From assembly GCF_024054565.1 (NCBI RefSeq), contig NZ_JAMXLR010000024.1, positions 186,001-250,000 on the forward strand: a stretch of 64,000 bases of DNA, written 5' to 3'. A program made the translations under genes and the position numbers. A model generated the notes under the pieces. That model saw only the letters and a list, made by a program, of their open reading frames with translations, was not told the DNA's origin and did not search any database. The DNA is from Aeoliella straminimaris. GTDB taxonomy: Bacteria > Planctomycetota > Planctomycetia > Pirellulales > Lacipirellulaceae. Within the stretch, counting starts at the first letter, position 1. Each line of letters starts with the position of its first letter. Below are positions 46,349 through 55,171 of the stretch, in pieces.

Positions 46349-46840
46349 ATGGCAAAAGACAGCAACGGCGCGAACCCCGGCGATGTATTCGATGTGCGTA
46401 AGGTTCGTCGGCTCGTCGAGCTGATGAACGAGCACGAACTGTCGGAGATCGATCTGCGTCAGTCCGACCAACGGATCCGACTTCGCAAGGGGGGCGACCC
46501 GATCGTCACCGCGGTGCCCGCCGCGCCGGTCCCCGCCGCACCCGCGCCAGCCGCTGGGGCGCCGGCGGCCGATGCCCCGGCTGCAGCCGCCCCCGAGGCG
46601 GTCACCGGCAAGGTGATCACGAGCCCGATCGTCGGCACGTTCTACGCTTCCCCGAGTCCCGATGCGGCGCCGTTCGTGAAGGTGGGCGATCAGATTGGAC
46701 CAGAAACGGTGGTCTGCATCGTCGAAGCCATGAAGGTGTTCAACGAAGTGCCGGCCGAAATCTCCGGAAAGATCGCCGCTGTGCTGGTCGAGTCGGGCGA
46801 TGCAGTCGAGTTTGGCCAGCCGTTGTTCAAGGTCGAATAA
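46349..46840 (+). CDS. accB: Biotin carboxyl carrier protein of acetyl-CoA carboxylase
   Basis: 163 residues. The N-terminal domain ([25 protein letters not shown]) is followed by an Ala/Pro-rich linker (about 54-85) and the biotinyl domain with the target motif EAMKV, Lys129, in the C-terminal half. The [24 protein letters not shown] stretch is the usual thumb region. It carries biotin for the first step of fatty-acid synthesis. accC follows 70 bases later on the same strand; an accB-accC operon is the normal arrangement. Confidence 0.96.
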   Translation: MAKDSNGANPGDVFDVRKVRRLVELMNEHELSEIDLRQSDQRIRLRKGGDPIVTAVPAAPVPAAPAPAAGAPAADAPAAAAPEAVTGKVITSPIVGTFYASPSPDAAPFVKVGDQIGPETVVCIVEAMKVFNEVPAEISGKIAAVLVESGDAVEFGQPLFKVE

Positions 46841-46910
46841 GTGGCTCGCTTGAGCTAAACGCCATCGAATTTCCAATTGCCATTTCGAGTATTTTCAGCC
46901 GGTCGCCGCG

Positions 46911-48257
46911 ATGTACCAACGCATTCTAGTAGCCAACCGAGGTGAGATCGCCCTGCGAGTGATCCGCGCGTGCCGCGAGTTAGGCATCGAAACGGTGGCC
47001 ATCTACAGCGAGGCGGATCGCGACGCCCACTACCTGCAACTGGCCGACGAAGCCTACTGCATCGGCCCGGCCAAGAGCGCCGACAGCTATCTGAAGATCG
47101 CCAGCGTGATTAGCGCTGCCGAGGTAGGGAACGTTCAGGCAATTCATCCCGGCTACGGCTTCCTGGCCGAGAACGCCCACTTTAACGAAGTGTGCCGCAG
47201 CTGCAACATCGACTTCATCGGCCCCATGCCCGAGGCCATGGCGCAACTGGGCGACAAGAACGCCGCCCGCGAACTCGCCCGACGAGCCAACGTGCCGGTG
47301 GTGCCGGGTAGCGAAGGGGTCATTCAGTCGGAAGACGAGGCCATGCGGTTTGCTCACGAAGTGGGCTTCCCCGTGCTGATCAAGGCCGTGGCCGGCGGCG
47401 GGGGGCGCGGCATGCGTGTGGCGGCCAACGATCTGTCGCTCAAGTCGGCGCTGCAGCAGGCGCAGGCCGAAGCCCAAGCCGCGTTTGGCAACGGCGACGT
47501 CTACCTCGAAAAGTACATCGGCCAACCCCGTCACGTGGAAGTGCAGGTGATCGCCGATAGCCATGGCAACGTGGTGCACCTGTGGGAACGCGACTGTTCG
47601 GTTCAGCGACGTCACCAGAAGCTGATCGAAGAGAGCCCCAGCACCAGCATCGACGACGCGACCCGCAACGAGATGTGCGAGGCTGCCCGGCGCCTGATCG
47701 GTACGGCCGAGTACACCAACGCCGCGACCGTCGAATTCATTGTGGATGAACAGGGCAAATACTACTTCATCGAAGTGAATGCTCGCATCCAGGTCGAACA
47801 CCCGGTCACCGAGTTGGTGACCGGCATCGACCTGATCAAGGCGCAGATCAAGGTGGCGTCGGGTGAACCGCTCGGGTTCACGCAGGACGACGTGCAGCAG
47901 AACGGCGCTGCGATCGAGTGTCGAATTAACGCCGAGGATCCCGATCGAAATTTCCAGCCTTCGCCTGGCCGCATCGAGCGGTTGATCGCCCCCGGCGGCT
48001 TTGGTGTCCGTTGGGATTCGCACGTCCACAGCGGCTACACGGTGCCGCCGCATTACGATTCGATGATCGGCAAACTGCTGGTCCACCAGCCCACCCGCCA
48101 GGACGCCATTGCTTGCATGAAGCGGGCGCTTTCCGAATTGCGGGTCGATGGTATCAAGACCACGGCCAAGCTGCACCACGAGATTCTCAGCCACACAGCA
48201 TTCGTCGAAGGACGTATCGACACGACTTTTGTCGAGCGGACGTTTATGAACGACTGA
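46911..48257 (+). CDS. accC: Biotin carboxylase subunit of acetyl-CoA carboxylase
   Basis: 448 residues, the family's normal length. Motifs: [43 protein letters not shown] (ATP-grasp glycine-rich loop), [50 protein letters not shown] (metal ligands and catalytic Arg) and INAEDP. It carboxylates the biotin on AccB using bicarbonate and ATP. Forms an operon with accB. In RIQVEHP the usual RLQVEH has Ile for Leu, a conservative change. Confidence 0.98.
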   Translation: MYQRILVANRGEIALRVIRACRELGIETVAIYSEADRDAHYLQLADEAYCIGPAKSADSYLKIASVISAAEVGNVQAIHPGYGFLAENAHFNEVCRSCNIDFIGPMPEAMAQLGDKNAARELARRANVPVVPGSEGVIQSEDEAMRFAHEVGFPVLIKAVAGGGGRGMRVAANDLSLKSALQQAQAEAQAAFGNGDVYLEKYIGQPRHVEVQVIADSHGNVVHLWERDCSVQRRHQKLIEESPSTSIDDATRNEMCEAARRLIGTAEYTNAATVEFIVDEQGKYYFIEVNARIQVEHPVTELVTGIDLIKAQIKVASGEPLGFTQDDVQQNGAAIECRINAEDPDRNFQPSPGRIERLIAPGGFGVRWDSHVHSGYTVPPHYDSMIGKLLVHQPTRQDAIACMKRALSELRVDGIKTTAKLHHEILSHTAFVEGRIDTTFVERTFMND

Positions 48258-48392
48258 ACAGTGTGCAGTTGGTGTGCCAGGTGGGGCCGACTGGAGAGGG
48301 ACCGACCATTCTCGACATGGCTACTGGCATGTACAATGCCGTTTCCACCGGGCGGACTACACTCTTTCACCTCGTAACTACTTGTACCAGCC

Positions 48393-49721
48393 ATGTCAGA
48401 AGCACTCACCCGACCATTTCCCGAACAAAGTAACTTCCGCCGAGTCGGTATTCTGTTCGCCGGTGGCCCCGCACCGGCAGCCAACGCAGTGATTTCGGCC
48501 GCTGCGGTCTCGTTCCTGCGTCACGGCGCCGAAGTGATCGGCATGAAGCACGGTTATTCGAGCCTGGCGGACTTCGACGCTTCGAAGCCGCTGGAGCAGG
48601 GCAAGGACTACGTGGTGATCGACCACGCCATGCTGAGCCGCACTCGCAGCAAGCAGGGCATCATGATCGGCACCGCCCGCACCAACCCCGGCAAGATGGT
48701 GTCGAGCCCCGCCCACCTGGAAGACCCGGAGCGTGTGGCCCCGCTGAAGGCCACCTACGAAGGTCTGCGTTCGTTGGGCGTCGAGGCGCTCATCTCCATC
48801 GGTGGCGACGACACCCTGAAGACCGCCAACAAGTTCAAGCTATATCAGGACACGCTGCCGGACGATGCTCCCCGGATCCCCGTGGTGCACTTGCCGAAGA
48901 CCATCGACAACGACTACCGCGGAATCGACTTCACGTTCGGCTACTTCACGGCCGTCGACTTCCTGGCTCGCGAAGTTCGCAACCTGCTGGCCGACGCCGA
49001 GGCGAATAACGCCTACTTCCTGGTCGAATCGATGGGCCGCAGTGCCGGTTGGTTGGCCTACGGTGTGGCCATCGCCGGTGAAGCCAGCCTGGTGATCAGC
49101 GTTGAGGACATCCGCGGCAAGTATCGCACCTCCGAAGAGTACACCAACCCCACGACCGGCGAGACCACCCAGCGCGACGTGATGGACCTGGAGAAGGTCA
49201 TCAAGAGGATCGTGCTGACCATGACCACCCGCGAGCGGGAAGGCAAGAAGTACGGTGTGGTGGTGATTGCCGAGGGCCTGGCTGAGTTGATGCCGCAGAG
49301 CTATCTGGAAGGCATCGGCCGCGACGACCACGGTCACATCAACATCTCGGCCATCAGCCTGCACACCATTTTCGGCAAGTTGATTGCCGAAGAGTACGCA
49401 CGGCAAACGGGTTCGAAGCGAAAGGTCACGCCGCTGCAGTTGGGCTACGAAGCCCGTTGTGCCATCCCGCACGCCTTCGACGTGATGCTCGGCAGCCAGT
49501 TGGGTGTCGGTGCATTCCGGGCGCTGGTCGAACAGAAGCTCAACGGCGTGATGGTTTCGGTTTCGGGTCAGTTGCAGCTGCACTACGTTCCGTTCGAGGA
49601 ACTGGTCGACCCCGAAACGTTGGTTACCGTCGTGCGATACATCGAAACGGATTGCGACTTCCAGTTGCTCACCCGCTTCCTCGAGACTTACGTCAACGAA
49701 GAAGACATGCCAATTTCCTAA
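48393..49721 (+). CDS. Pyrophosphate-type 6-phosphofructokinase
   Basis: 442 residues. The phosphoryl-donor site reads GGDDT (137-141); in ATP-using enzymes the last residues are usually GDGS or GDGT, while GDD goes with pyrophosphate. The fructose-phosphate motif PKTIDND is at 168-174, followed by GYFTAVDFLAREVRN and VESMGRSAGWLA. The reversible PPi-PFK acts in glycolysis or gluconeogenesis. It is immediately followed by inorganic pyrophosphatase, so the two enzymes that set pyrophosphate level and use are neighbours. Phosphate donor is inferred from the motif only. Confidence 0.92.
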   Translation: MSEALTRPFPEQSNFRRVGILFAGGPAPAANAVISAAAVSFLRHGAEVIGMKHGYSSLADFDASKPLEQGKDYVVIDHAMLSRTRSKQGIMIGTARTNPGKMVSSPAHLEDPERVAPLKATYEGLRSLGVEALISIGGDDTLKTANKFKLYQDTLPDDAPRIPVVHLPKTIDNDYRGIDFTFGYFTAVDFLAREVRNLLADAEANNAYFLVESMGRSAGWLAYGVAIAGEASLVISVEDIRGKYRTSEEYTNPTTGETTQRDVMDLEKVIKRIVLTMTTREREGKKYGVVVIAEGLAELMPQSYLEGIGRDDHGHINISAISLHTIFGKLIAEEYARQTGSKRKVTPLQLGYEARCAIPHAFDVMLGSQLGVGAFRALVEQKLNGVMVSVSGQLQLHYVPFEELVDPETLVTVVRYIETDCDFQLLTRFLETYVNEEDMPIS

Positions 49722-49785
49722 CGGAGTTGGCCGGTTGGTGTAGAGCAGCATTGGGCGAGAAATTCACTTCACTGGGAACTGCAAT

Positions 49786-50400
49786 ATGGGATTTCCCTCG
49801 CCGTTTTATCGTTGGCGGCCGCACCCTTGGCACGGCTTGGATGTCGGGCCGCAGCCGCCTACGATACTTAACGCGTACATCGAGCTGACGCCCTTCGATC
49901 GGGTGAAGTACGAGCTGGATAAGAAGACCGGCTATCTGCGGGTCGACAGACCCAATCGCACGTCGTCGTTTTGTCCCACGTTGTATGGGTTCATCCCTCA
50001 GACCTACTGCGGCAAGCGGGTCAAGGAGATGATGCCCGGAGCGAAAGCGGGCGATAGTGATCCGCTGGACATCTGTGTGATCAGCGAGCGGCCGATTCAG
50101 AACTCGGAAGTCATCCTCTCGGCCCGCGTAGTCGGTGGCCTACCGATGCTCGACAACGGCGAAGCCGACGACAAGATCATCGCAGTGCTGGATGCCGACG
50201 CGGCCTGGATGGGTGTGGAGGATGTCTCGCAGCTGCCCAGTGTGCTGGTCGACCGTCTGCGTCACTACTTCAGCACCTACAAGATGCTCTCGCCCGACGA
50301 AGATCGCGTGAAGATCGATGCGCCCTACGGTCGCAAGCACGCCGAGAACGTCATCAAGGCAGCCATGGAAGACTACGTCGACCACTTCGGCGGCGAATAG
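49786..50400 (+). CDS. ppa: Inorganic pyrophosphatase (family I)
   Basis: 204 residues. Family I signature [10 protein letters not shown] supplies three metal-binding Asp; upstream, [15 protein letters not shown] and [10 protein letters not shown] are typical. The C-terminal half ([33 protein letters not shown]) follows the family pattern but is less common in wording, as in planctomycete forms. It hydrolyses pyrophosphate to phosphate. It sits 64 bases after the PPi-phosphofructokinase gene, same strand. An N-terminal extension ([18 protein letters not shown]) resembles eukaryotic-type family I enzymes. Confidence 0.92.
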   Translation: MGFPSPFYRWRPHPWHGLDVGPQPPTILNAYIELTPFDRVKYELDKKTGYLRVDRPNRTSSFCPTLYGFIPQTYCGKRVKEMMPGAKAGDSDPLDICVISERPIQNSEVILSARVVGGLPMLDNGEADDKIIAVLDADAAWMGVEDVSQLPSVLVDRLRHYFSTYKMLSPDEDRVKIDAPYGRKHAENVIKAAMEDYVDHFGGE

Positions 50401-50495
50401 ATCCGCTGTGGGCCGTAGCCAACGAATCGACTTTCTGGCGACGCAATAGAATGCAGGCCGCGACTGCTTAGGCTGGTCGCGGCCTGTTGCTCTTG

Positions 50496-51089
50496 TCACT
50501 CGCTCAGCGTGCCCTTGGTGCTTGGCACGCCAGGACAGCGGGGGTCGTGTTCTACGGCCATCCTTAGCGCCCGCGCGGCCGCTTTGAACACTGCTTCGGA
50601 GATGTGGTGGCTGTTGTGCCCGTGATGCAGCACGATGTGCAGGTTGCACAGGGCGTTGGCCGACACGGCTTGCCAGAACTCTTCCAGCAGCTCGGTGTCG
50701 AAGTCGCCAATCTTGGCTGTCGGCGTCGGAGCGTTGTATACCAGGTAATGCCGACCGCTCAGGTCGATGGCCACGGTGGCCAGCGTTTCGTCCATCGGCA
50801 GGGTGAAGTGCCCGTAGCGGCGGATGCCTTGCTTGTCGCCCACGGCCTGGCGGATGGCCTGGCCCAGGCAGATGCCGACGTCTTCGACGGTGTGGTGTTG
50901 GTCGACCTCAAGGTCTCCTTTGGCGCGGACCGTCAGGTCCACCACGCCATGCTTGGCGAATAGCGTGAGCATGTGATCGAGGAAGCCCACCCCGGTGGCC
51001 ACGTCGGCCTTGCCCGAGCCATCAAGGTCGATCTGGAGTTGAATGTCGGTTTCGCCCGTCTTGCGGTCGATGTCTGCGGTTCGAGCCAT
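50496..51089 (-). CDS. hisB: Imidazoleglycerol-phosphate dehydratase
   Basis: 197 residues from the ATG at 51089 ([16 protein letters not shown]); the open frame to 51218 runs through the divergent promoter region and is not family-like. The two manganese-binding repeats are present: GVGFLDHML ... [10 protein letters not shown] and, in the second half, [21 protein letters not shown]. Final-domain phrase [12 protein letters not shown] is typical. It catalyses the sixth step of histidine synthesis. This is the single-domain form without the HAD phosphatase found in E. coli HisB. Divergent to a small gene at 51269. Confidence 0.97.
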   Translation of the reverse strand: MARTADIDRKTGETDIQLQIDLDGSGKADVATGVGFLDHMLTLFAKHGVVDLTVRAKGDLEVDQHHTVEDVGICLGQAIRQAVGDKQGIRRYGHFTLPMDETLATVAIDLSGRHYLVYNAPTPTAKIGDFDTELLEEFWQAVSANALCNLHIVLHHGHNSHHISEAVFKAAARALRMAVEHDPRCPGVPSTKGTLSE

Positions 51090-51182
51090 GAAAGGAGAGC
51101 CTGTGGGTCGTAAGGAATTCTTCTCTGTTAGCGTACCAGCCACCACCGGCCGTGGGCAGGCGTTCCGCCCCGGCATTCGGGC

Positions 51183-51210
51183 TTGGGGGCGGGCGGACAC
51201 CGGGTATAAT
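51183..51210 (+). promoter_or_regulatory. Candidate sigma-70 promoter of the 76-residue gene
   Basis: TATAAT (51205-51210) follows TTGGGG (51183-51188) by 16 bases; the -35 matches TTGACA poorly, the -10 perfectly. Predicted start near 51217, about 52 bases before the ATG at 51269. Confidence 0.42.
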
Positions 51211-51268
51211 CGGAACAAGCGTCAGCACCCTCGCGGCATTTAGCACTTCCTTTGGCGGAGGAACTTTC

Positions 51269-51499
51269 ATGGCCCCCATGCACACGCCGGCCCCCACACG
51301 CGACAGCGCCCTGGCCGGCACAATGACCATCGACGCATACGCTCGGCAACATCAGCTCACGCCGCGCGAGGTGCGTCAGCAGATGGGTAGCGGGCTTCTG
51401 CAGTTTGTCCAGATTCGTGGGCAGATTCGAGTGCAGCTCAAACCCGAGAGCCCGGGAAACGAAACTGCTTCGCCGGATAGTTCACCCAGTACCGAGTGA
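51269..51499 (+). CDS. Small hypothetical protein, possible helix-turn-helix
   Basis: 76 residues from the ATG at 51269, with GGCGGAGG eight to fifteen bases upstream. The middle, MTIDAYARQHQLTPREVRQQM, followed by LLQFVQIRGQIRV, has the look of an excisionase-type helix-turn-helix (helix, turn, then a hydrophobic strand), though too short for certainty. The rest is Pro/Thr/Ser-rich. Divergent to hisB; its last 18 bases overlap the convergent fatty-acid hydroxylase gene. Confidence 0.6.
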   Translation: MAPMHTPAPTRDSALAGTMTIDAYARQHQLTPREVRQQMGSGLLQFVQIRGQIRVQLKPESPGNETASPDSSPSTE

Positions 51500-52345
51500 T
51501 GCTTCGCCGCGGGCTGGCTGGGTACCCACCGCCTCTGGTGATGCGGGATTCGTCGCCGTCGGTTGCTGTTTCTTCGGCAATAGCGGCACGATCATGTGCC
51601 CCACGTAGTTGCTGGGGCTTGGCTCTTCGACACCAAACTCCTCCGGTTCGTGGTCGGGGCACGTATAGGTACCGAACAGGACATCCATCAGCGGGCTGAT
51701 GTTCGCGTAGTTGCCCGCACGGCGGTCTTTTGCATGGTGCCAGTGATGCAGCTCTGGTGCGCCGATCAACACCCGTAGCGGCCCAATCGGCAGGCGGACA
51801 TTCGAGTGAATGTAGATCGCCCAGATGCCGCGGAACGCCACGAGCGCGGTGATCGTCTCCAGCGGGAATCCCAGCACCACGGCTGGCAGATTGATGATGC
51901 CGACCGTGTAGATGGAGTCGAGCGGGTGCTCGCGGTGCGCGGCCAGCCAGTCGAGGTGCTGGGCCGTGTGGTGCACCGAGTGAAAACGCCACAAGAACGA
52001 GTTAGAGTGCTGCAGCCGGTGCGCCCAATAGATCAGGAAATCGGAGAGCAGCACGACTTCGATGGCCTGCAGCCACCAGGGTTGGGCCGCCACCTGGGCG
52101 CGAAAGCCGCTCGGCACGTAGCCATCGACCCACATATTCACATAGTACAAGGCCCACAGTACCAAGCTGCTCCACAGCAGGTACTGTCCCAGGAAGAAGC
52201 AGAGGTCGGTCCACCAGTCGGGGCGAAAAAACTTTTGGTTCGCCTTGGCGGGGAAGACCATCTCCAAGGGGCGGAACACAATGCTCAGGAAGAGAAAGCT
52301 AACCGCCGCCGAGAGCAGCATTCCGCCAAGTGTCGTCCACTGCAT
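51482..52345 (-). CDS. Fatty-acid hydroxylase/sterol desaturase superfamily membrane protein
   Basis: 287 residues from the ATG at 52345; upstream frame to 52564 is not coding. Several membrane helices. The diiron histidine clusters are complete: HRLQH, HSVHH and HHWHH, in the order of the superfamily. Such proteins add hydroxyl groups or double bonds to lipids, sterols or carotenoids using O2. The specific lipid is unknown. Its ATG lies next to the stop of the upstream Ser-Lys-repeat protein gene, so the two are translationally coupled. Confidence 0.9.
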   Translation of the reverse strand: MQWTTLGGMLLSAAVSFLFLSIVFRPLEMVFPAKANQKFFRPDWWTDLCFFLGQYLLWSSLVLWALYYVNMWVDGYVPSGFRAQVAAQPWWLQAIEVVLLSDFLIYWAHRLQHSNSFLWRFHSVHHTAQHLDWLAAHREHPLDSIYTVGIINLPAVVLGFPLETITALVAFRGIWAIYIHSNVRLPIGPLRVLIGAPELHHWHHAKDRRAGNYANISPLMDVLFGTYTCPDHEPEEFGVEEPSPSNYVGHMIVPLLPKKQQPTATNPASPEAVGTQPARGEASLGTG

Positions 52346-52346
52346 G

Positions 52347-53045
52347 TCAGCCTCCTTTCGCCTTCGAACCTTTGCCCATGGTCGAGGGCGCCGTTTTGCG
52401 AACCGCCGGTGGCGAAGTCTCGATGAGCGGCGCCAGCGACTTGCTGCCTGGCAGCATCCTCGGCGGCGAGACCGGCCCGCCTGCGGGGTTGGGGGTGAAT
52501 TCGAACACGGGGGCCCGCTTCGAGCTGGGCAGAAACACCGGTTGGGAAGGCTCCTTCGAGACACTTTGCGCCGCCGCCGGGGCGTCGGCCACTGGCAGTT
52601 TCTCGGTATCGATTAGTGGTACCGCACTTTTACTGCCCCAGGCTCGCAGCTTGCCTTGATGCTGCTGGGGTGATTGCTCGATCAGGTGCTCCGGTGCGGC
52701 CATGGTCTCCGCATCGTACAGTGGCACCGCACTCTTGCTGCTGGACGCCCGCAGTACTTCGGAGCGGTCTATCTGCTCGGCGACGCTGGGCGGAGGGACG
52801 ATGGAATCCGCGCTGGTGTCGAGCCCAAACGGATCGCCATGGTTCAGGCCGACCGGTGCGAACTTGGAGCCCGGCATCATCTGCGGGGGTGGTTCGTGCA
52901 CGGAGCCGGCGCTTGAGTGGGGAGTCGACGAGCCACCGCGGAGATATGCGTTGAATGCTCCTGCTTTGAAGGCCACAAATCCGGCCAGCAGCGTGGCGCT
53001 CGAACAGACCACGGCCGAGCGGACAATCAGGGGGACGCGTCGCAT
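52347..53045 (-). CDS. Exported or membrane-anchored protein with repeated GSKSAVPL-type motifs
   Basis: 232 residues from the ATG at 53045. A signal anchor lies at about 5-30 (LIVRSAVVCSSATLLAGFVAF). The rest is Pro/Ser/Lys-rich and probably disordered, with five copies of a short motif: PGSKFAP (58-64), SSKSAVPL (102-109), GSKSAVPL (137-144), SSKRAPV (174-180) and GSKSLAPL (200-207). No enzyme domain. The stop is one base from the next gene's ATG. Function unknown; the repeats may be a binding or modification motif. Confidence 0.7.
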   Translation of the reverse strand: MRRVPLIVRSAVVCSSATLLAGFVAFKAGAFNAYLRGGSSTPHSSAGSVHEPPPQMMPGSKFAPVGLNHGDPFGLDTSADSIVPPPSVAEQIDRSEVLRASSSKSAVPLYDAETMAAPEHLIEQSPQQHQGKLRAWGSKSAVPLIDTEKLPVADAPAAAQSVSKEPSQPVFLPSSKRAPVFEFTPNPAGGPVSPPRMLPGSKSLAPLIETSPPAVRKTAPSTMGKGSKAKGG

Positions 53046-53143
53046 GGATGGGGGCTCCGGGGAACTGGGATCCGCTCGCCGTTTGACGTGGTATGGCAAA
53101 CAGTAGTTCCCGGCATCCGGACCGAATTATTTGGCGCGCGTCG

Positions 53144-53371
53144 TCAGGCCCAGTCGAGGCCGGTTTCGGCTTTGATGCGGTCCTCGAATTCGCCGATCAG
53201 GCCGCCAACGACATCCCAACCCTCGCGGCGGCGGACTTCGATGTCGCCTTCGCGGTTCACGCGGACAATGGTGCCATCTTGCACACCAGCCTCTTCGAGG
53301 TTGTCGTGGTGCAACTCGTCTTCGCTGATGATCCGGTCCAGGGTGGCCCCGGTCATTTCAATGAAAGCCAT
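53144..53371 (-). CDS. Small hypothetical protein
   Basis: 75 residues, compact alpha/beta: MAFIEMTGATLDRIISEDEL, then GVQDGTIVRVNREGDIEVRR and VVGGLIGEFEDRIKAETG. Nothing like a signal peptide. The composition and position within a same-strand run support a real gene, but no family is recognised. A ribosome site GGAGGAAT lies six bases before the ATG. Confidence 0.6.
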   Translation of the reverse strand: MAFIEMTGATLDRIISEDELHHDNLEEAGVQDGTIVRVNREGDIEVRRREGWDVVGGLIGEFEDRIKAETGLDWA

Positions 53372-53482
53372 CTGCTAGATTCCTCCGAAAGATTCACGCT
53401 CACCGCCGAGACGGATTGTAGCACAAATTGGGGGGCAGGGGACCCGCGGGGAATAATTGGGCCCTCGGTCGCTGGGCGTTGC

Positions 53483-54391
53483 CTAAAGCTTCCAGGCCGG
53501 CGCCACGGCGCGAACCTTTTCCGTAAACGCCAGCAGGGTTTCGACGGCGAGTTGCTCGGTGCGTGTGTCCGGCCCAAAGTCCATCTCGTCCATCAACTGG
53601 TCGACTTGTTCTTTGTTCAGGTGCTTCTTCATCGCCGCCACGACATTGGCCCGCAGGAACTTGCGGCGGTGCAGGAAGATCGACCTGACGAACTGGTGAA
53701 AGTAGGTTGGATCGGGAATCGAGTTGCGTTTCTCTTCGTTCACCACGATACGAATGATCGCCGAGTCGACCTTCGGCCGCGGCCAGAACACGCTGGGGGC
53801 CATCACCCGGACGATTTCGCAGTCGCATTGCGCCTGCATCCACACGCTCAGGGCGCTGTAATCCTTTGTCCATGGTTGGGCGACGATTCGCTCGGCCACT
53901 TCCTTCTGGATCGTGGCCACCATCGAGTGGGGCGTGTGCTCGCACGACAGCAGGTTCGACAGAATCGGCGTTGCCACGTTGTACGGCAGGTTGGCCACCA
54001 GCTTTAGCCGGCTGTCGGGCACCGCGGCCAGCCGCCCGCCGAGGGTGTCCAGCACCTCAGGGTTAAAGTGGTTCTTGTTCTTCAGGGCGTCGGTGTGCAG
54101 CATGGTCACGTTGTCGAACTCCAGCAATTGTTCGCTGGCCAGTTCGTACAGGTGCCCGTCGATCTCCACCGTAACCACCTGGGCCGCCTGCTGGGCCATC
54201 ATCGCCGTGAGCGAACCGGTGCCGGTGCCGACCTCCAGAACCACGTCGCGTCGATCGAGCTCGGCCGAGTCGACGATCATCTGCACCAGGTTCAGGTCGA
54301 TCAGGAAGTTCTGCCCATGGCGCGAAGCGGGCTCGACTCCGATTTCGCGGAGCCGCTGCATGAGGAACGATTTGGTTTGGCGCTCGGACAC
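53483..54391 (-). CDS. rsmA: 16S rRNA dimethyladenosine transferase (RsmA/KsgA)
   Basis: 302 residues from a GTG at 54391. Motifs: RHGQNFLIDLNLVQMIV (family opening), VLEVGTGTGSLTAMMA (SAM-binding), VEIDGHLYELASEQL, NLPYNVATPIL (catalytic NLPY), FWPRPKVDSAIIRI and the C-terminal RRKFLRANV. It dimethylates two adjacent adenosines in helix 45 of 16S rRNA. It is somewhat long for the family, with an insertion around residues 105-125. It is followed by ribE upstream on the same strand. Confidence 0.96.
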   Translation of the reverse strand: MSERQTKSFLMQRLREIGVEPASRHGQNFLIDLNLVQMIVDSAELDRRDVVLEVGTGTGSLTAMMAQQAAQVVTVEIDGHLYELASEQLLEFDNVTMLHTDALKNKNHFNPEVLDTLGGRLAAVPDSRLKLVANLPYNVATPILSNLLSCEHTPHSMVATIQKEVAERIVAQPWTKDYSALSVWMQAQCDCEIVRVMAPSVFWPRPKVDSAIIRIVVNEEKRNSIPDPTYFHQFVRSIFLHRRKFLRANVVAAMKKHLNKEQVDQLMDEMDFGPDTRTEQLAVETLLAFTEKVRAVAPAWKL

Positions 54392-54483
54392 TAGGTTGAG
54401 AGTTTGGAGTTGGAGTTTGGAGGAAATGTCATGCTGAAGGAGCCTAGGCGACTGAAGGATCTACGTTGCGACACCCAGTAGAC

Positions 54484-55089
54484 TCAGTTCGTCGGAGTGC
54501 CTGACCCCTCGAGTTGCCGCTCCACGTACTTGGCCAGCACATCGGTTTCGATGTTCACCGTGTCGCCCACCTTGCGGAGGCCCAGCGTGGTGACTGACAG
54601 GGTGTGGGGAATCAGGGCAATGCTGAATCGCTCGTCTTCCACGTCCACCAGCGTCAGGCTCACCCCATCCACGGCCACCGAACCCTTGCTGGCCATCTGT
54701 TTGGTCAGCCGCTGGGGGACGCGGAACCACATGGTCGACCACTCGGCGTCGTCGATCCGTTGGTCGACGGTGGCCAGACCGTCGATGTGCCCGGTGACCA
54801 GATGGCCGCCGATCTCGTCGCCCATCTTCAGCGAGGTCTCCAGATTCAGGCGGTCGCCCGGCTGCAGCTTGCCCAGGTTGGTCCGCGAGAGAGTTTCCTC
54901 GCCCGCCTGGAAGCTGATCAAATCGCCCTCGACCTCGACCACGGTCAGGCAGCATCCGTTGTTGGCGATGCTGGCGCCCACCTCGGTGCCGGCCGCCATC
55001 TCCGGCTCGCGAACCACCAATCTCACGCCACCTGGTTCGGCAATGAGTTGGGCGACTTCCGCAAGGCTTTGGACGAGTCCGGTAAACAT
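54484..55089 (-). CDS. ribE: Riboflavin synthase alpha chain
   Basis: 201 residues, opening with the diagnostic MFTGLVQSLAEV. Two similar lumazine-binding halves are seen (about 1-95 and 96-195): GASIANNGCCLTVVE and GSVAVDGVSLTLVDVE, and HLVTGHIDG in the first. It dismutates two lumazine molecules to form riboflavin. In the first half the usual SIAVNGVCLT is SIANNGCCLT. It lies between rsmA and a secreted glycosidase on the minus strand. Confidence 0.95.
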   Translation of the reverse strand: MFTGLVQSLAEVAQLIAEPGGVRLVVREPEMAAGTEVGASIANNGCCLTVVEVEGDLISFQAGEETLSRTNLGKLQPGDRLNLETSLKMGDEIGGHLVTGHIDGLATVDQRIDDAEWSTMWFRVPQRLTKQMASKGSVAVDGVSLTLVDVEDERFSIALIPHTLSVTTLGLRKVGDTVNIETDVLAKYVERQLEGSGTPTN

Positions 55090-55171
55090 GGCTGCAACGT
55101 AGGTTGGCGAATGAGTGGGTCGGGGAAACTTGCATTGTACCCCGGCTCGCCAAGCTCCGAAACGGACCCAT

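Noticed and set aside
46980-48194. 404-codon open frame opposite accC
   Set aside because: Antisense shadow; His/Val/Leu-rich pseudo-protein mirroring accC codons.
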